A stretch of DNA of 64,000 bases from Tausonia pullulans (Eukaryota; Basidiomycota; Tremellomycetes; Cystofilobasidiales; Mrakiaceae): the NCBI GenBank assembly GCA_951802195.1, contig OX637638.1, positions 248,001 through 312,000 on the forward strand, written 5' to 3'. The notes under the pieces were generated by a model. The model was not told the DNA's origin, made no database searches, and saw only the letters and a list, made by a program, of their open reading frames with translations. Within the stretch, counting starts at the first letter, position 1. Each line of letters opens with the position of its first letter. Shown piece by piece: positions 47,820-57,278 of the stretch. The translations under genes were made by a program, and so were the position numbers.

Positions 47820-48781
47820 GCCTATCGTTCTTTGACTAGGGAAGAAGAAAAAAAAATGTTTGCTCTCTCGCTCGCTGTTAAAGCGCCAATCTCTTCAAGG
47901 GAAAGTTATTTCGCCCGCTGTTCATTGTCAGTCGGGTTGTCTCTCCACTGAGGGAGAGTCCAAGGGGGAAAGTAGATGAACAACGCGGTTTCGGGCTCTG
48001 ATGATGGGACAGATAGCGAAGCTGCTTGGGGTTATGCTGACTCGCGGAAGAACCCGCTGCGGCTGGCTCACTAACCGGGCGCGAGTGTTCTCTCAACTAG
48101 GCCATCGCTCGATTTTTTGGGGTGCAGTATTGCTCGGTGTATCTCAATTCTTATACTATCTCTGGATTTATAACCCGACTTGGTAATTCAGCGCCCCCAC
48201 GATAAATCACCCATGAACCAGCGAGGGCTGGCGCGGGAGGGCAAGTCCAGGTACGGGTTAGGGGACCGCCCCTCCCTCGTTCGGGCGGTGCTTGATTTCA
48301 ACATGGTTGGGCAGACGTCTCCCGTCTGGGGGGCCGCTGTTCTTGCACGCGCCGAGTCGGTGCGCCCTCCTCCTCGTTCGCACAGTCTCTAGTCATGCTG
48401 AGACTTAGCCTTGGGCTGTCCTTTGCATCGACAAGTCCTCCGCCAAGTAGCTCGTCGCCCTCGAAGCAGAGATTAGGACAGTTGAAAACAATTCGGACGC
48501 TCGTAGTTGCCTTCAAGGACTTGGCTAGGAGATGTTCAACCTTCTTCTCGACAGATACTGAGGCGCATATACGCGAACACAGGATCAAGGATGGCAAAAT
48601 CGCACGTCGGCGATGGTAGAGCCACCACCTCGCTCACCACTTGCAAGGACAGAGGAGGGGCAGCGAGACAGAGCACCAACGTGGTATGCGGGAATTGTCT
48701 TTTCTTTTTGTATCCTTTTGTCCACGCCGTTGTATACCTCGGCTGCCAGCTTCTATCATCTCGAGTCATTTCATTGGCTAC
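47820..48781. other. Region between GLS1 and tRNA-Pro
   Basis: 962 bp with only short frames on both strands. No protein family, tRNA or rRNA recognised. It marks the change from gene-dense to retroelement-rich sequence. Confidence 0.5.
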
Positions 48782-48915
48782 GACCCAGTGGTGTAGTGGT
48801 ATCACGCGTCCTTCGGGTTTTCATCAATCCACCCCTCATCGGGGTAGCAAGCCAGTTTCTGAACAGTAACTGGACGAGTATGGACGAGGTCCCCGGTTCA
48901 AATCCGGTCTGGGTC
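48782..48915 (+). tRNA. tRNA-Pro (CGG), intron-containing
   Basis: The 7-bp acceptor stem GACCCAG pairs with CTGGGTC. The D arm is GTGTAGTGGTATCAC. The anticodon stem CGTCC pairs with GGACG around loop TTCGGGT, giving anticodon CGG. The variable region AGGTC and T arm CCCGG/TTCAAAT/CCGGT follow, with four of five T-stem pairs. The loop and variable region match eukaryotic tRNA-Pro (TTCGGGT...AGGTCCC). The two halves are separated by an intron of about 63 nt (48818-48880) after position 37, the canonical site. An octamer TGGACGAG occurs both at the intron end and at the start of the 3' half. A TTTT at 48918-48921 can serve as Pol III terminator. Confidence 0.85.
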
Positions 48916-49397
48916 CCTTTTGGTCCATCGTTGCCGGACCAGTGACTGTCGCTGCAATTCACTCGAGCGAGTCGGAGAGAAGAATGCGAACGGCAGCGTG
49001 CGCCTCCCAGTAGACGTGAGCCAGGCGACGGCGCGCCTTCATTGCTTCTCGCCCTCTGCGTTTCATCCAGCTCGCCGAGAGAGGAGTTGCCCAGTCTCAC
49101 GGCACTCTCGCCGTCCAGTCCCAACGCCTGCCCCTCTCAGTCCAGAGCTTGGTTGACAAACACGCCGCCGACCCCTCGGCGAAATGTCCTGCAGAGGCTG
49201 GAGAGGACGGATGCGCCTGCCTTCTCTCTGCAGTGTACGAGACGCAGTCTTCGTGGGGGGGCTCGTCGATCTGTGAAATGCAGTCCGTCTGCCCAGTTCC
49301 AGCTTCGGTTGTAGAACAAGCAACAACAACAACAACAACAAAAACAAAATCAAAGACAAAGACAAAGACAAAAACATGATGCTGCTTGCGCAACCTT
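48916..49397. other. Region between the two tRNA genes
   Basis: 482 bp without a supported gene. It contains a CAA-type microsatellite near its right end, which provides T-runs downstream of the minus-strand tRNA-His gene. Confidence 0.55.
49318..49375. repeat. CAA/CAAAGA simple repeat
   Basis: A-rich simple repeat of CAACAACAA units followed by AAAGAC units. On the minus strand it gives TTTTT runs that could terminate the tRNA-His transcript. Confidence 0.85.
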
Positions 49398-49530
49398 GAT
49401 CGGTCGGGGACTCGAACCCCGGTATCTGGCGTTATGAAATTCTGCCCGTCTCCGTATCAGGGATGAACCTGAAGATCGAAAGACCAGCGATGCCACAAGC
49501 CAACGCCCTAACCACCTAGACTAACCAATC
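49398..49530 (-). tRNA. tRNA-His (GTG), intron-containing
   Basis: On the minus strand the acceptor stem GATTGGT pairs with ACCGATC. The D arm is GTCTAGGTGGTTAGGGC. The anticodon stem TTGGC pairs with GCCAG around a TTGTGG-C loop, giving anticodon GTG. The T arm is CGGGG/TTCGAGT/CCCCG. An intron of roughly 60 nt interrupts the anticodon loop after position 37. All stems close, so the gene looks functional. Histidine tRNA genes rarely carry introns in well-studied fungi, and this one is long. Confidence 0.85.
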
Positions 49531-49600
49531 CTGCGTCCATGTAGACGGTTTCTACCTGTTCGTCTCTCGCTATGAGGCGTGCACCGGAGGCTGGCGCAGA

Positions 49601-49895
49601 CAACCACCATCCCGGTGGTTCGACCAACCCCCCTCTCACGGCGCCCATCACGCCGTCCGGCCAACCATCCCCAGTGGTTCGACCAACCCCCTTCCGGCCA
49701 ACCACCATCCCCGGTGGTTCGACCAACCCCCCCCCCCTCTCACGGCGCCCATCACGCCGTCCGGCCAACCATCCCCAGTGGTTCGACCAACCCTCTTCCG
49801 GCCAACCACCATCCCGGTGGTTCGACCAACCCCCCTCTCACGGCGCCCATCACGCCGTCCGGCCAATCATCCCCAGTGGTTCGGCCAACCCTCTT
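49601..49895. repeat. ~97-bp hairpin minisatellite, 3 units
   Basis: Each unit holds three inverted repeats: AACCACC-N5-GGTGGTT, ACGGCG-N7-CGCCGT and AACCA-N7-TGGTT. The first and third are followed by CGACCAACC. Units differ mainly in the length of a C-run (6 to 13). Confidence 0.85.
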
Positions 49896-50026
49896 CCCAC
49901 GGCGCCTCGCCCGACGTTCTCGCGCTCGGTCATGTCCGCTCTCCCTCTATCTAGCTACAACTCGCTATCTCTCATAGGGTTACCTCGTTCTCCACGTATA
50001 GCTCATGACTTAAATACAAAAAAAAA
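49601..50026 (+). mobile_element. Short non-autonomous element S1 with VNTR and LINE tail
   Basis: About 426 bp: three ~97-105-bp repeat units (49601 to ~49895), a unique stretch starting CCCACGGCGCCTCGCCCGAC, then the terminal segment CTATCTAGCTAC...CATGACTTAAATAC and a 9-A tail (50018-50026). The terminal ~75 nt nearly match the 3' end of the LINE at 56146-56216; the rest does not. This is what a SINE or SVA-like element mobilised by the LINE would look like. No coding capacity. The 5' boundary is uncertain. Confidence 0.6.
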
Positions 50027-50365
50027 CTCGAACCACCATCCCGGTGGTTCGACCAACCCCCCCCCCCCTCTCACGGCGCCCATCACGCCGTCCGGCCAAC
50101 CATCCCCAGTGGTTCGACCAACCCCCTTCCGGCCAACCACCATCCCGGTGGTTCGACCCCCCCTCTCACGGCGCCCATCACGCCGTCCGGCCAACCATCC
50201 CCAGTGGTTCGGCCAACCCTCTTCCCACGGCGCCTCGCCCGACGTTCTCGCGCTCGGTCATGTCCGCTCTCCCTCTATCTAGCTACAACTCGCTATCTCT
50301 CATAGGGTTACCTCGTTCTCCACGTATAGCTCATGACTTAAATACAAAAAAAAAAAAAAAAAAAA
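50027..50365 (+). mobile_element. Short non-autonomous element S2 with VNTR and LINE tail
   Basis: Second copy in head-to-tail tandem with S1: two hairpin repeat units (about 50030-50216), the same unique stretch and LINE-like terminal segment, then a 20-A tail (50346-50365). Its 3' part is almost identical to S1, so the two are recent relatives differing in repeat number. Confidence 0.6.
50030..50216. repeat. ~97-bp hairpin minisatellite, 2 units
   Basis: Two further units of the three-hairpin repeat found in S1, with a 13-C run in the first and a shortened C-run in the second. Confidence 0.85.
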
Positions 50366-50407
50366 GACATCATACCACCACCAGGTCAATCCAGGTCACC
50401 CTACCTT

Positions 50408-52318
50408 ATGCCTAGTGAATCAACCCCCAAGCGACTCCAAGAAGCCCTCAAGGCTCCCAAGGATCCCCCAGACCCTCCCTCTCCAGCAAAGAGAAAGAGT
50501 GGATCCGATGAAACCCCCAGCGTCCAAGACGCGACCAATACGCCCTCTCGCGTCGACGAACGTCCTCAAACGCCCGTCAGCAAACCCACTCTCAGCCCAC
50601 CTGCCCATCCGACCAGTCCTAGCAGCCCTAGCACTCCTACCAATCCTACCGACCCCAGCACTCCTACCAATCGTACCAATCGTACCAACCCTACCAACCC
50701 CACCACGCCCCACATCCATATCAGCCCCACGGCCCTCCTCTCTTCTCCCTCCCCCCTCCGCAGAACTCCTGCAACTCCCCCAGCTCGCCGTATCACGCGG
50801 TCGAGCTCAGCCATCAGCGACCTCAATGCCGCTCTATCCTCCACGTCCGAAGTGACGCGTCTCACTCCGTCTCGCTCTACAGGCGAGACTCTCCCTCAAC
50901 AACCTCTCTTCGTCCCCGGCACCGCGTCGCCCGTGCCGGCGAACTCCGCCGGCACTCGCACTCGCACTCGCGCCGCCGCGAAATCCCAGCCGAACGCCAT
51001 CGGCCGCTCATATGCGAACGCCGCCAAACAGGCTCATCCTACAACCTCAGCTGCGAGACAACGTGACTCGTCTGGCACCCAGCCCCAGTTCCCTTTCGTC
51101 TTCGGAACCGCTCAACAACCTCCGCAGGACAATACCCCAATCGCCCCAGCCTTGGCTACCGACCGCGGGAACTGTCTAGCCATCTCAGTCCCTCGAGATA
51201 CCACTCCTTTCGAGATCTCTCTCGCAATCTCAAAGTGCGACGAACGACTGTCTTTCATGATCCGTCCTGTCAAGGACCCAAAAGACAGAATGCTCCTTAT
51301 AGTCAACTCCCGAGGAAATGCTCAAGACATCTTGACTCAACTACAGGCCCTCCCGCTAAATGTGAGAGGCGTCAAACCCCAGATCCACGCGTGCTACAAT
51401 TCCCAAAACAAGCTCCTGCAAGAAGGTCTGCTGGTGAACTTCGAAGACGAAGACGGAGTGGAGGAAGCTTTTCGCAAACAAGTAGAAGCTTCTGGAGACA
51501 GAGTCATCATATTCCAGCGTCAGTATTACGCCCGCCTACCCGGCGTCCCAACTGGCCGGGTTAGAGTCCTGCTCGACCTTTCTGGCTCCAAGACGATGCC
51601 GAGGGCAAATGCATTCCCTCAACAGCTACCCGGCTGGGTCAACCAACATGTCATCTTCAAACCTGTCCAACCTGGCACTGGGACGAACTCTCCAGCTCGA
51701 CCAGCCTCGTCATACTGCTACTACTGCCACTCATTTGAGCACGCTCGTGCCTAGTGTCCTACCGCTCCAGAGTGTGGCGGATGCGGATCGCACGCTCACC
51801 CATCGGCCCGATGCCCAGGTCGTCCGAAGGCAAACCTTCCAGCGAATGCGCGAGCACCAACCGAAGGACCCCCCCAGAGACCTGTCGAACCGGGAACAGA
51901 CCTGGATGGATACCAGCTCGTACAAAAATCCAAAAGGAGGTCACTGAACAGGCCGACGGAAGCCACGACGGAGGTGGTGACACCTCCTGCCTACGCCGAC
52001 TCCTCCCACTCCCACTCAGAGCAAGCACCGCGCAATGCGGGCTCGCAACCCATTCGCACGCTGAGCGCCCTAGAGGAAGACAACGAGGGGGGTCTGGAGA
52101 GGACAGAAGACGGGATGCAGGTCGAAGACGAGAATCCTCCTCCCACCCCACCTCCCCTGTCACCATCGTCCCCCCCACCCCCATCCCCATCCCCGCCATC
52201 TTCGCTCCCCCTGAACCCACCCTCCACTCCTTCTCTCATCCCCTCCACGCCGTCCTCCCAGGCATCCATCGAGCGCACCCTCGTGACCTTGGCTGAAGCC
52301 GAGGACATGGAAGAATAA
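50408..52318 (+). pseudogene. LINE copy 1 ORF1, one nonsense codon
   Basis: Nucleic-acid-binding ORF1 protein. The N-terminal third is Pro/Ser/Thr-rich with NPT-type repeats. The middle holds a conserved block (LAISVPRDTTPFEISLAI, then GVKPQIHACYNSQNKLLQEG and RVRVLLDLSGSKTMPRA). The C-terminal third has CCHC knuckles. A TAG at 51752-51754 replaces the AAG found in copy 2 inside the first knuckle (CYYCHSFEHARA), and the same frame then stays open to the TAA at 52316-52318. The protein as encoded therefore lacks both knuckles and the acidic, Pro-rich tail. Otherwise it has 636 codons. Confidence 0.85.
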
Positions 52319-55300
52319 TGGTGTACAACGATGTCCAGATCGTCGCGGCGAACATCCAGAGGGTGTTCACGCGAGATCGCGCCCGCAGTCTCCTCCTCTC
52401 TCTCTATTCACGATCCAAGGCTGACATATACCTTCTCTCAGAAGTGGCATGCACAACACCAGATCAGGTAGCGACCTGGACAGATGAGTGTGAAGATATG
52501 GGCTTCGGCTCGATCTTTACGGTCGGATGCCAGACTGCCATCCTCTGGCGGCATGCCTCTCGATTCCTCCCTCCTGATACCCCTCCGACTAGGATCAGAT
52601 CCATCTCCCGCTCCTCTCCCATCTTACGAACCAACCTAACGGATGCCGTGTTCGTCATCGCCGGCGAAGCCGTCAGGGTGGCTGCAGCCTATGTCCCCTG
52701 CCGAGACAGCCAAACGAACGGCCGCTCGACAAAGGAGTTCCTCTCTACTCTATCTCGCAAGATACCTGCCCACTCTGACATTCCTCTCCTCCTGGGCGGG
52801 GACTGGAACTGTGTGGAGGACATCTACCTCGACGGGATGAGCCAATATACCCAGAACGCAGGAAAGGAGGAAATGTGCCGGCTGGCCCGGGACTTTGCCC
52901 TTTCTGACCCATACCGATTCCTATACCCGCTCCAGCGCGAGTACACTAACTATACTGGCATCACGCGAGCAGATCGCCGCATCGATCGCTTCTACCTGTC
53001 CCCTCTACTCGCTAGCCGAGCCGTGCGACAGCGCTTCCTGCCACGCCCGACCGGCCATCTCTACTCTAGCCACAAGCCGATCGCACTCAGCCTCACCTTC
53101 CCCGGTGCAATAGAGCACGGTCCTGGATCGTACAAGATCGGAACACACCTTCTGAAGATTACCGGTTTTGTTGAGTACTTCCTCTACCACGTTCCCAAGT
53201 GGTACCAAGATGCGCTCACCGAGATCAGGGACCCCTTCGAGGCCTGGGACGAGACCAAGCTTCAGATAGCGGATCACGCGTCTGACATCTCAAGACACCT
53301 CGCCCGAATGAGCAGAGTGTCAGGCGGGGATCCACACAGGTCGATCCTCCATGGCCACGCTCTTCGAGCCCACCTCGAACCAGCCAACACAAGCGAGTAT
53401 GCCGTCAAGAAGCGACTCAAGATCGTCCGCCAGGCCGACACTATCGCAGCCCTGCGGCCACTCAACAACCCAGCGGCCGCAGCCATCGCAAACAACGAGA
53501 GCATTCTAGCTACAGCACACGCCTTCTACACAACTCTCTATGAGACCAAGACGACGCCAGCTTCCGAGCACGCCAACGCCCTCCGATATGTCACCAACAC
53601 ACTCGACAACTCCCAGAGTCGGACCCTCGAGAAACCCTTCGAACTGGACGAGCTCAGGCGGGCCACGTTCCGATCGAACCGTAACAAGACACCAGGAAGC
53701 GACGGGATCCCCGTCGAGTTCTACCAGGCCACATGGGCTGTCGTCGGCCCGATCCTCCTCAGTCTGCTGAACCTCGTCCCGGAGACAGGCCTCCGATCCG
53801 CCTCACAGCGCGAGGCCCATATCCATCTGATCTTCAAGAAGAAGGGAGATCGCGACCAGATTGCCAACTACCGTCCGATCTCGCTCATCAACGTTGACGC
53901 TCGCATCTTCTCCCTTGCCATCAACAGCCGCCTGCTCACCGTCGTCGACTCCCTCATCGACGGGGACCAGACAGGCTTCCTCCCTGGCCGCGACTCGGGT
54001 CGCAACATCTCCTCTCTCCAGCTCGCCATTGACGACGAAGACCTTTTACCTGGCGTCCTCGCCCAGGTCGACTTCGAGAAGGCATACGACAGAGTGTCGC
54101 ACGACTTTGTTGGCCCCTGCCTCCGCCACATGGGGTTCGGTCCGCGCGCCGCTGCGTGGATCACCTCAACGATGACCTCTCAGACTGCTCGGCTCATGAT
54201 CAACGGATGGATGGGCCAAGCCATCGACATCCGGTCTGGTGTCCGACAGGGCGATCCCGCGGCACCGACGATCTTCGCCCTCCTCCTGGAGCCGCTGGCA
54301 TGTATGCTCCGCCATCGCCTCCCACCGGCCAATCCACCCCCTCTACATGAGCGGAAGGTCCTTCTATTTGCAGACGATCTAAGTATCCGGTGTCGGACCT
54401 GGACGGAGGTCGATGAGGCGACGGTCTGCCTCCGAGAGTACGAGAAAGCCGCAGCAAGCAAGCTGAACTACCAGAAATCACTCCTTTATCCTCTAGGGTC
54501 ATGCCGGACGGATGCGCCTACGATGTACCACGATTGGCGCGTCCAAACGCTGTCATTCGACTTCCTCGGCGTTCCATGTGGTCGCACGGTCAACGGTCCT
54601 GCTTGCTGGCGAGATGTCATCGGCAAACTGAAGGCTCGACTCGCGCGCATCCCGCTGCACGACCTCCCTCTCCTTGCGCGATGCAACGTCATCAACCAGT
54701 ACATCTACTCGAAGATCATCTACCTGGACCGCTTCCTGCCGTGCCCAGACGATATCCTGGAAGACCTCGAGGCAACGGCCTACAAGTCCCTCTACCGATC
54801 GAAACACCACGACGTCAGCAGAGAACGTCTAGAAACCCCTCGAGACCTCGGCGGCTTCGGCTTCACGCCACTCCGCTTCCGGCTCATCAAAGCGCGCGCC
54901 CAGTGGGCTGGCGATGTGCTCTTCCGACCGGAGCTTCCCGCATCGATCCGTATTCGCAAGCGGATCATCCATACCATGAGCCTCGACCCAGGGGCTTATA
55001 GAATGCTGACTCGCACCATCTTCAGGGATGGAGAGTTCATCAGTGGACCTCGGCCCGCCAATTTCAGCTGGCTAGGCGTATTCCTTTCCCCAGTGGAAGG
55101 TCAATGGTTCTTCCCAGCCGTCTGGTGGAATGCCATCCCAATGCTCCGAAGAGCTCTCCCTGCACGATGGCAGGCTTACCTCCGGGCATGGTTCGAAGAA
55201 ATCAGCTTTGACACGAGCTACTGGAATCAAAACCGCTGGAGGAACGCTGTCCACTGGATGTCTACGTTCGGTACAGATAGCCAGTTGCGGCTGGGTCTCC

Positions 55301-55992
55301 ACCCTGGCCACACAAACCTGGGCCGGCTGAACGTCCCTCGTGAGCCCCACGGCGCACACAGTCGTACTCTAGCCAACCGCGGCCTCATCATCCCAAAGGG
55401 CTGGCAGGACCACTTTCCGGCGCTTACCAAGATCGATTGGAAGCGTCAGTGGTGCTTGCTCAAGGCCGTGTCCCGAGCGTCGCCCGAAGACGTCGACTTG
55501 GCCCATCGCTTCTCGCTGTACAGTCTCCACCCAGGGAAGCATACTGCTGCGGCATTCCTCGCCGACGGAACCGCTACGCCGCACAACAGGTCCAAGCGAT
55601 GTGCGCTGTGCCTGACGGCCCCCGTCGAGTCCTTCTTCCACCTTTTCGACGAGCCGTGTCCCGTCGTTCGCGCTATCTGGTCGGCTGCGGCAGCGCGTGC
55701 CTCTCCTTCACTCCCCTCCCATCCCCCCTCCCTCCAGACGCTTGTCTGCCCGACACCGTCGCCGCCGAGGGGGGTCTTCCTCTTCCACTGCATCTTTGTT
55801 GCCCGGACATGGCGATTCGTCCGGAGGCGGAGATACAGCAAGATCGCAGCCCTCGACCCTGTCACGGACGAGGAGATCCGCAAGATCGCGTCTACGATCC
55901 GGCAGACACACTGGCAGTCGAGCATGAGGTGGATGGCTGGCAGTGGCCAGATGGCTGGTACTGCTGTCGGTGCCGCCATCGATCCCGGGTGA
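52318..55992 (+). CDS. LINE copy 1 ORF2: endonuclease-reverse transcriptase
   Basis: 1,224 codons, uninterrupted. The N-terminal APE-like endonuclease has VQIVAANIQRV, LLSEVACTT, LLGGDWNCVED and RRIDRFYLSP. The final motif is YSSHKPIALS where SDH is usual. The reverse transcriptase has NKTPGSDGIPVEFYQ, HLIFKKKGDRDQIANYRPIS, DQTGFLPGRDSGRNI, QVDFEKAYDRVSHDF, SGVRQGDPAAP and LLFADDLSIRC, so the catalytic box is FADD. A C-terminal zinc-binding motif, CALCLTAPVESFFHLFDEPC (C-x2-C-x9-H-x5-C), follows near residue 1100. The start ATG shares its A with the ORF1 stop. Confidence 0.93.
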   Translation: MVYNDVQIVAANIQRVFTRDRARSLLLSLYSRSKADIYLLSEVACTTPDQVATWTDECEDMGFGSIFTVGCQTAILWRHASRFLPPDTPPTRIRSISRSSPILRTNLTDAVFVIAGEAVRVAAAYVPCRDSQTNGRSTKEFLSTLSRKIPAHSDIPLLLGGDWNCVEDIYLDGMSQYTQNAGKEEMCRLARDFALSDPYRFLYPLQREYTNYTGITRADRRIDRFYLSPLLASRAVRQRFLPRPTGHLYSSHKPIALSLTFPGAIEHGPGSYKIGTHLLKITGFVEYFLYHVPKWYQDALTEIRDPFEAWDETKLQIADHASDISRHLARMSRVSGGDPHRSILHGHALRAHLEPANTSEYAVKKRLKIVRQADTIAALRPLNNPAAAAIANNESILATAHAFYTTLYETKTTPASEHANALRYVTNTLDNSQSRTLEKPFELDELRRATFRSNRNKTPGSDGIPVEFYQATWAVVGPILLSLLNLVPETGLRSASQREAHIHLIFKKKGDRDQIANYRPISLINVDARIFSLAINSRLLTVVDSLIDGDQTGFLPGRDSGRNISSLQLAIDDEDLLPGVLAQVDFEKAYDRVSHDFVGPCLRHMGFGPRAAAWITSTMTSQTARLMINGWMGQAIDIRSGVRQGDPAAPTIFALLLEPLACMLRHRLPPANPPPLHERKVLLFADDLSIRCRTWTEVDEATVCLREYEKAAASKLNYQKSLLYPLGSCRTDAPTMYHDWRVQTLSFDFLGVPCGRTVNGPACWRDVIGKLKARLARIPLHDLPLLARCNVINQYIYSKIIYLDRFLPCPDDILEDLEATAYKSLYRSKHHDVSRERLETPRDLGGFGFTPLRFRLIKARAQWAGDVLFRPELPASIRIRKRIIHTMSLDPGAYRMLTRTIFRDGEFISGPRPANFSWLGVFLSPVEGQWFFPAVWWNAIPMLRRALPARWQAYLRAWFEEISFDTSYWNQNRWRNAVHWMSTFGTDSQLRLGLHPGHTNLGRLNVPREPHGAHSRTLANRGLIIPKGWQDHFPALTKIDWKRQWCLLKAVSRASPEDVDLAHRFSLYSLHPGKHTAAAFLADGTATPHNRSKRCALCLTAPVESFFHLFDEPCPVVRAIWSAAAARASPSLPSHPPSLQTLVCPTPSPPRGVFLFHCIFVARTWRFVRRRRYSKIAALDPVTDEEIRKIASTIRQTHWQSSMRWMAGSGQMAGTAVGAAIDPG

Positions 55993-56249
55993 AAATCAGG
56001 TCAGGGGTGGGGAAGTATGGCTGGTGTTACATCGCCAATGCTTGGTGTATCTGGTCATCTTAATATCTTACCTTTTCTAATGGGCCTATGTCCATAACCC
56101 ATCTTTTGTTTTCCTTCCATCCCTACTTTCATTTTCGCTTTCCTTCTATCTAGCTACGAATCATCATCTCTCATAGGGTTACCTCGTTCTCTACGTATAA
56201 CTCATGACTTAAATACAAAAAAAAAACCCTCAAGGACCAAAAAGGGAGG

Positions 56250-57278
56250 ATGCTCCTCCAGATCAGGGATGGAGAAGACTCGCAAAGCATACTGAGCCAA
56301 CTCCAAACCCTTCCGCTAGACGTGGGAGGTGTAAAGCCTCAAATACATAGCTGCTTCAACACCCAGAACAAGCTCCTACAAGAAGGGCTGCTTGAGAATT
56401 TCGAAGAAGGAGACGGAGTGGAGGAGCAGTTTCGCAAACAGGTGGCAAGCTCCGGAGATTGTGTCATCATCTTCCAGCGACAGTTTGACCCCAGACTGCC
56501 CACGGCGCCAACGGGCAGAGTCCGAGTTCTGCTCGACCTGTTTGGTTCAAAGAGGATGCCGAAGGCCGACTCATACTACCAAGAACTCACCAAGTGGGAG
56601 AACCACGAGCTCATCTTCAGACCCATCCAAGCCGCGTCCACCCTGAAGTCCCCCAACCGGCGAACTTCGACGTACTGCTACTACTGCCACTCATTTGAGC
56701 ACGCTCGTGCCAAGTGCCCCACCGCTCCAGAGTGTGGCGGTTGCGGATCGCACGCTCACCCATCGACCCGATGCCCAGGCCGTCCGAAGGCAAACCTCCC
56801 AGCGAGTGCGCAAGCACCAACCGAAGGACCCCCCCAGCGACCTGTCGAACCGGGAACAGACCTGGATGGATACCAGCTTGTACAAAAATCCAAAAGGAGG
56901 GCACTGAACAGGCCGACTGAAGCCACGACGGGGGTGGCGACACCTCCTGCCCACGCCGACTCCTCCCACTCCCATTCAGAGCAAGCACCGCGCAATGCGG
57001 ACTCGCAACATAGTCGCGCACTGAGCGCCTTAGAGGATGACAACGAGGGGGGTCTGGCGAGGACAGAAGACGGGATGCAGGTCGAAGACGAGCATCCTCC
57101 TCCCACCCCACCTCCCCTGTCACCATCGTCTCCCCCTCCCTCATCCCCCTCCCCCCCATCTTCAATCCCCCTGAACTCACCCTCCACTCCCTCTCTCATC
57201 CCCTCCACGCCGTCCTCCCAGGCATCCATCGAGCGCACCCTCGTGACCTTGGCTGAAGCCGAGGACATGGAAGAATAA
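56250..57278 (+). pseudogene. LINE copy 2 ORF1, C-terminal part
   Basis: 5'-truncated ORF1, open from the first in-frame ATG at 56250 to the TAA at 57276-57278. It shows what copy 1 lost: two CCHC knuckles, CYYCHSFEHARAKC and CGGCGSHAHPSTRC (both C-x2-C-x4-H-x4-C), then a Pro/Ser-rich, acidic tail ending TLVTLAEAEDMEE. Confidence 0.85.

Larger units (their letters stand above)
50366..56226 (+). mobile_element. LINE copy 1, full length, APE type
   Basis: Non-LTR retrotransposon: short 5' UTR (50366-50407), ORF1, ORF2, a ~165-nt 3' UTR and conserved terminal ~75 nt ending AAATAC plus 10 As (56217-56226). ORF2 has an APE endonuclease and a reverse transcriptase but no RNase H domain that I can see, pointing to an L1-like group, not Tad1. 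ORF1 and ORF2 overlap by one base (TAATG). ORF1 carries one premature stop; ORF2 is open throughout. Confidence 0.9.

Noticed and set aside
47998-48050. C/D-box snoRNA-like spacing (GATGATG ... CTGAC)
   Set aside because: Boxes are degenerate, no terminal stem closes them, and no guide target can be shown.
49970-49985. TAGGGTTA in the LINE tail as a telomere-repeat trace
   Set aside because: A single unit, conserved as part of the LINE end; no array of telomere repeats is present, so it does not show a telomeric location.
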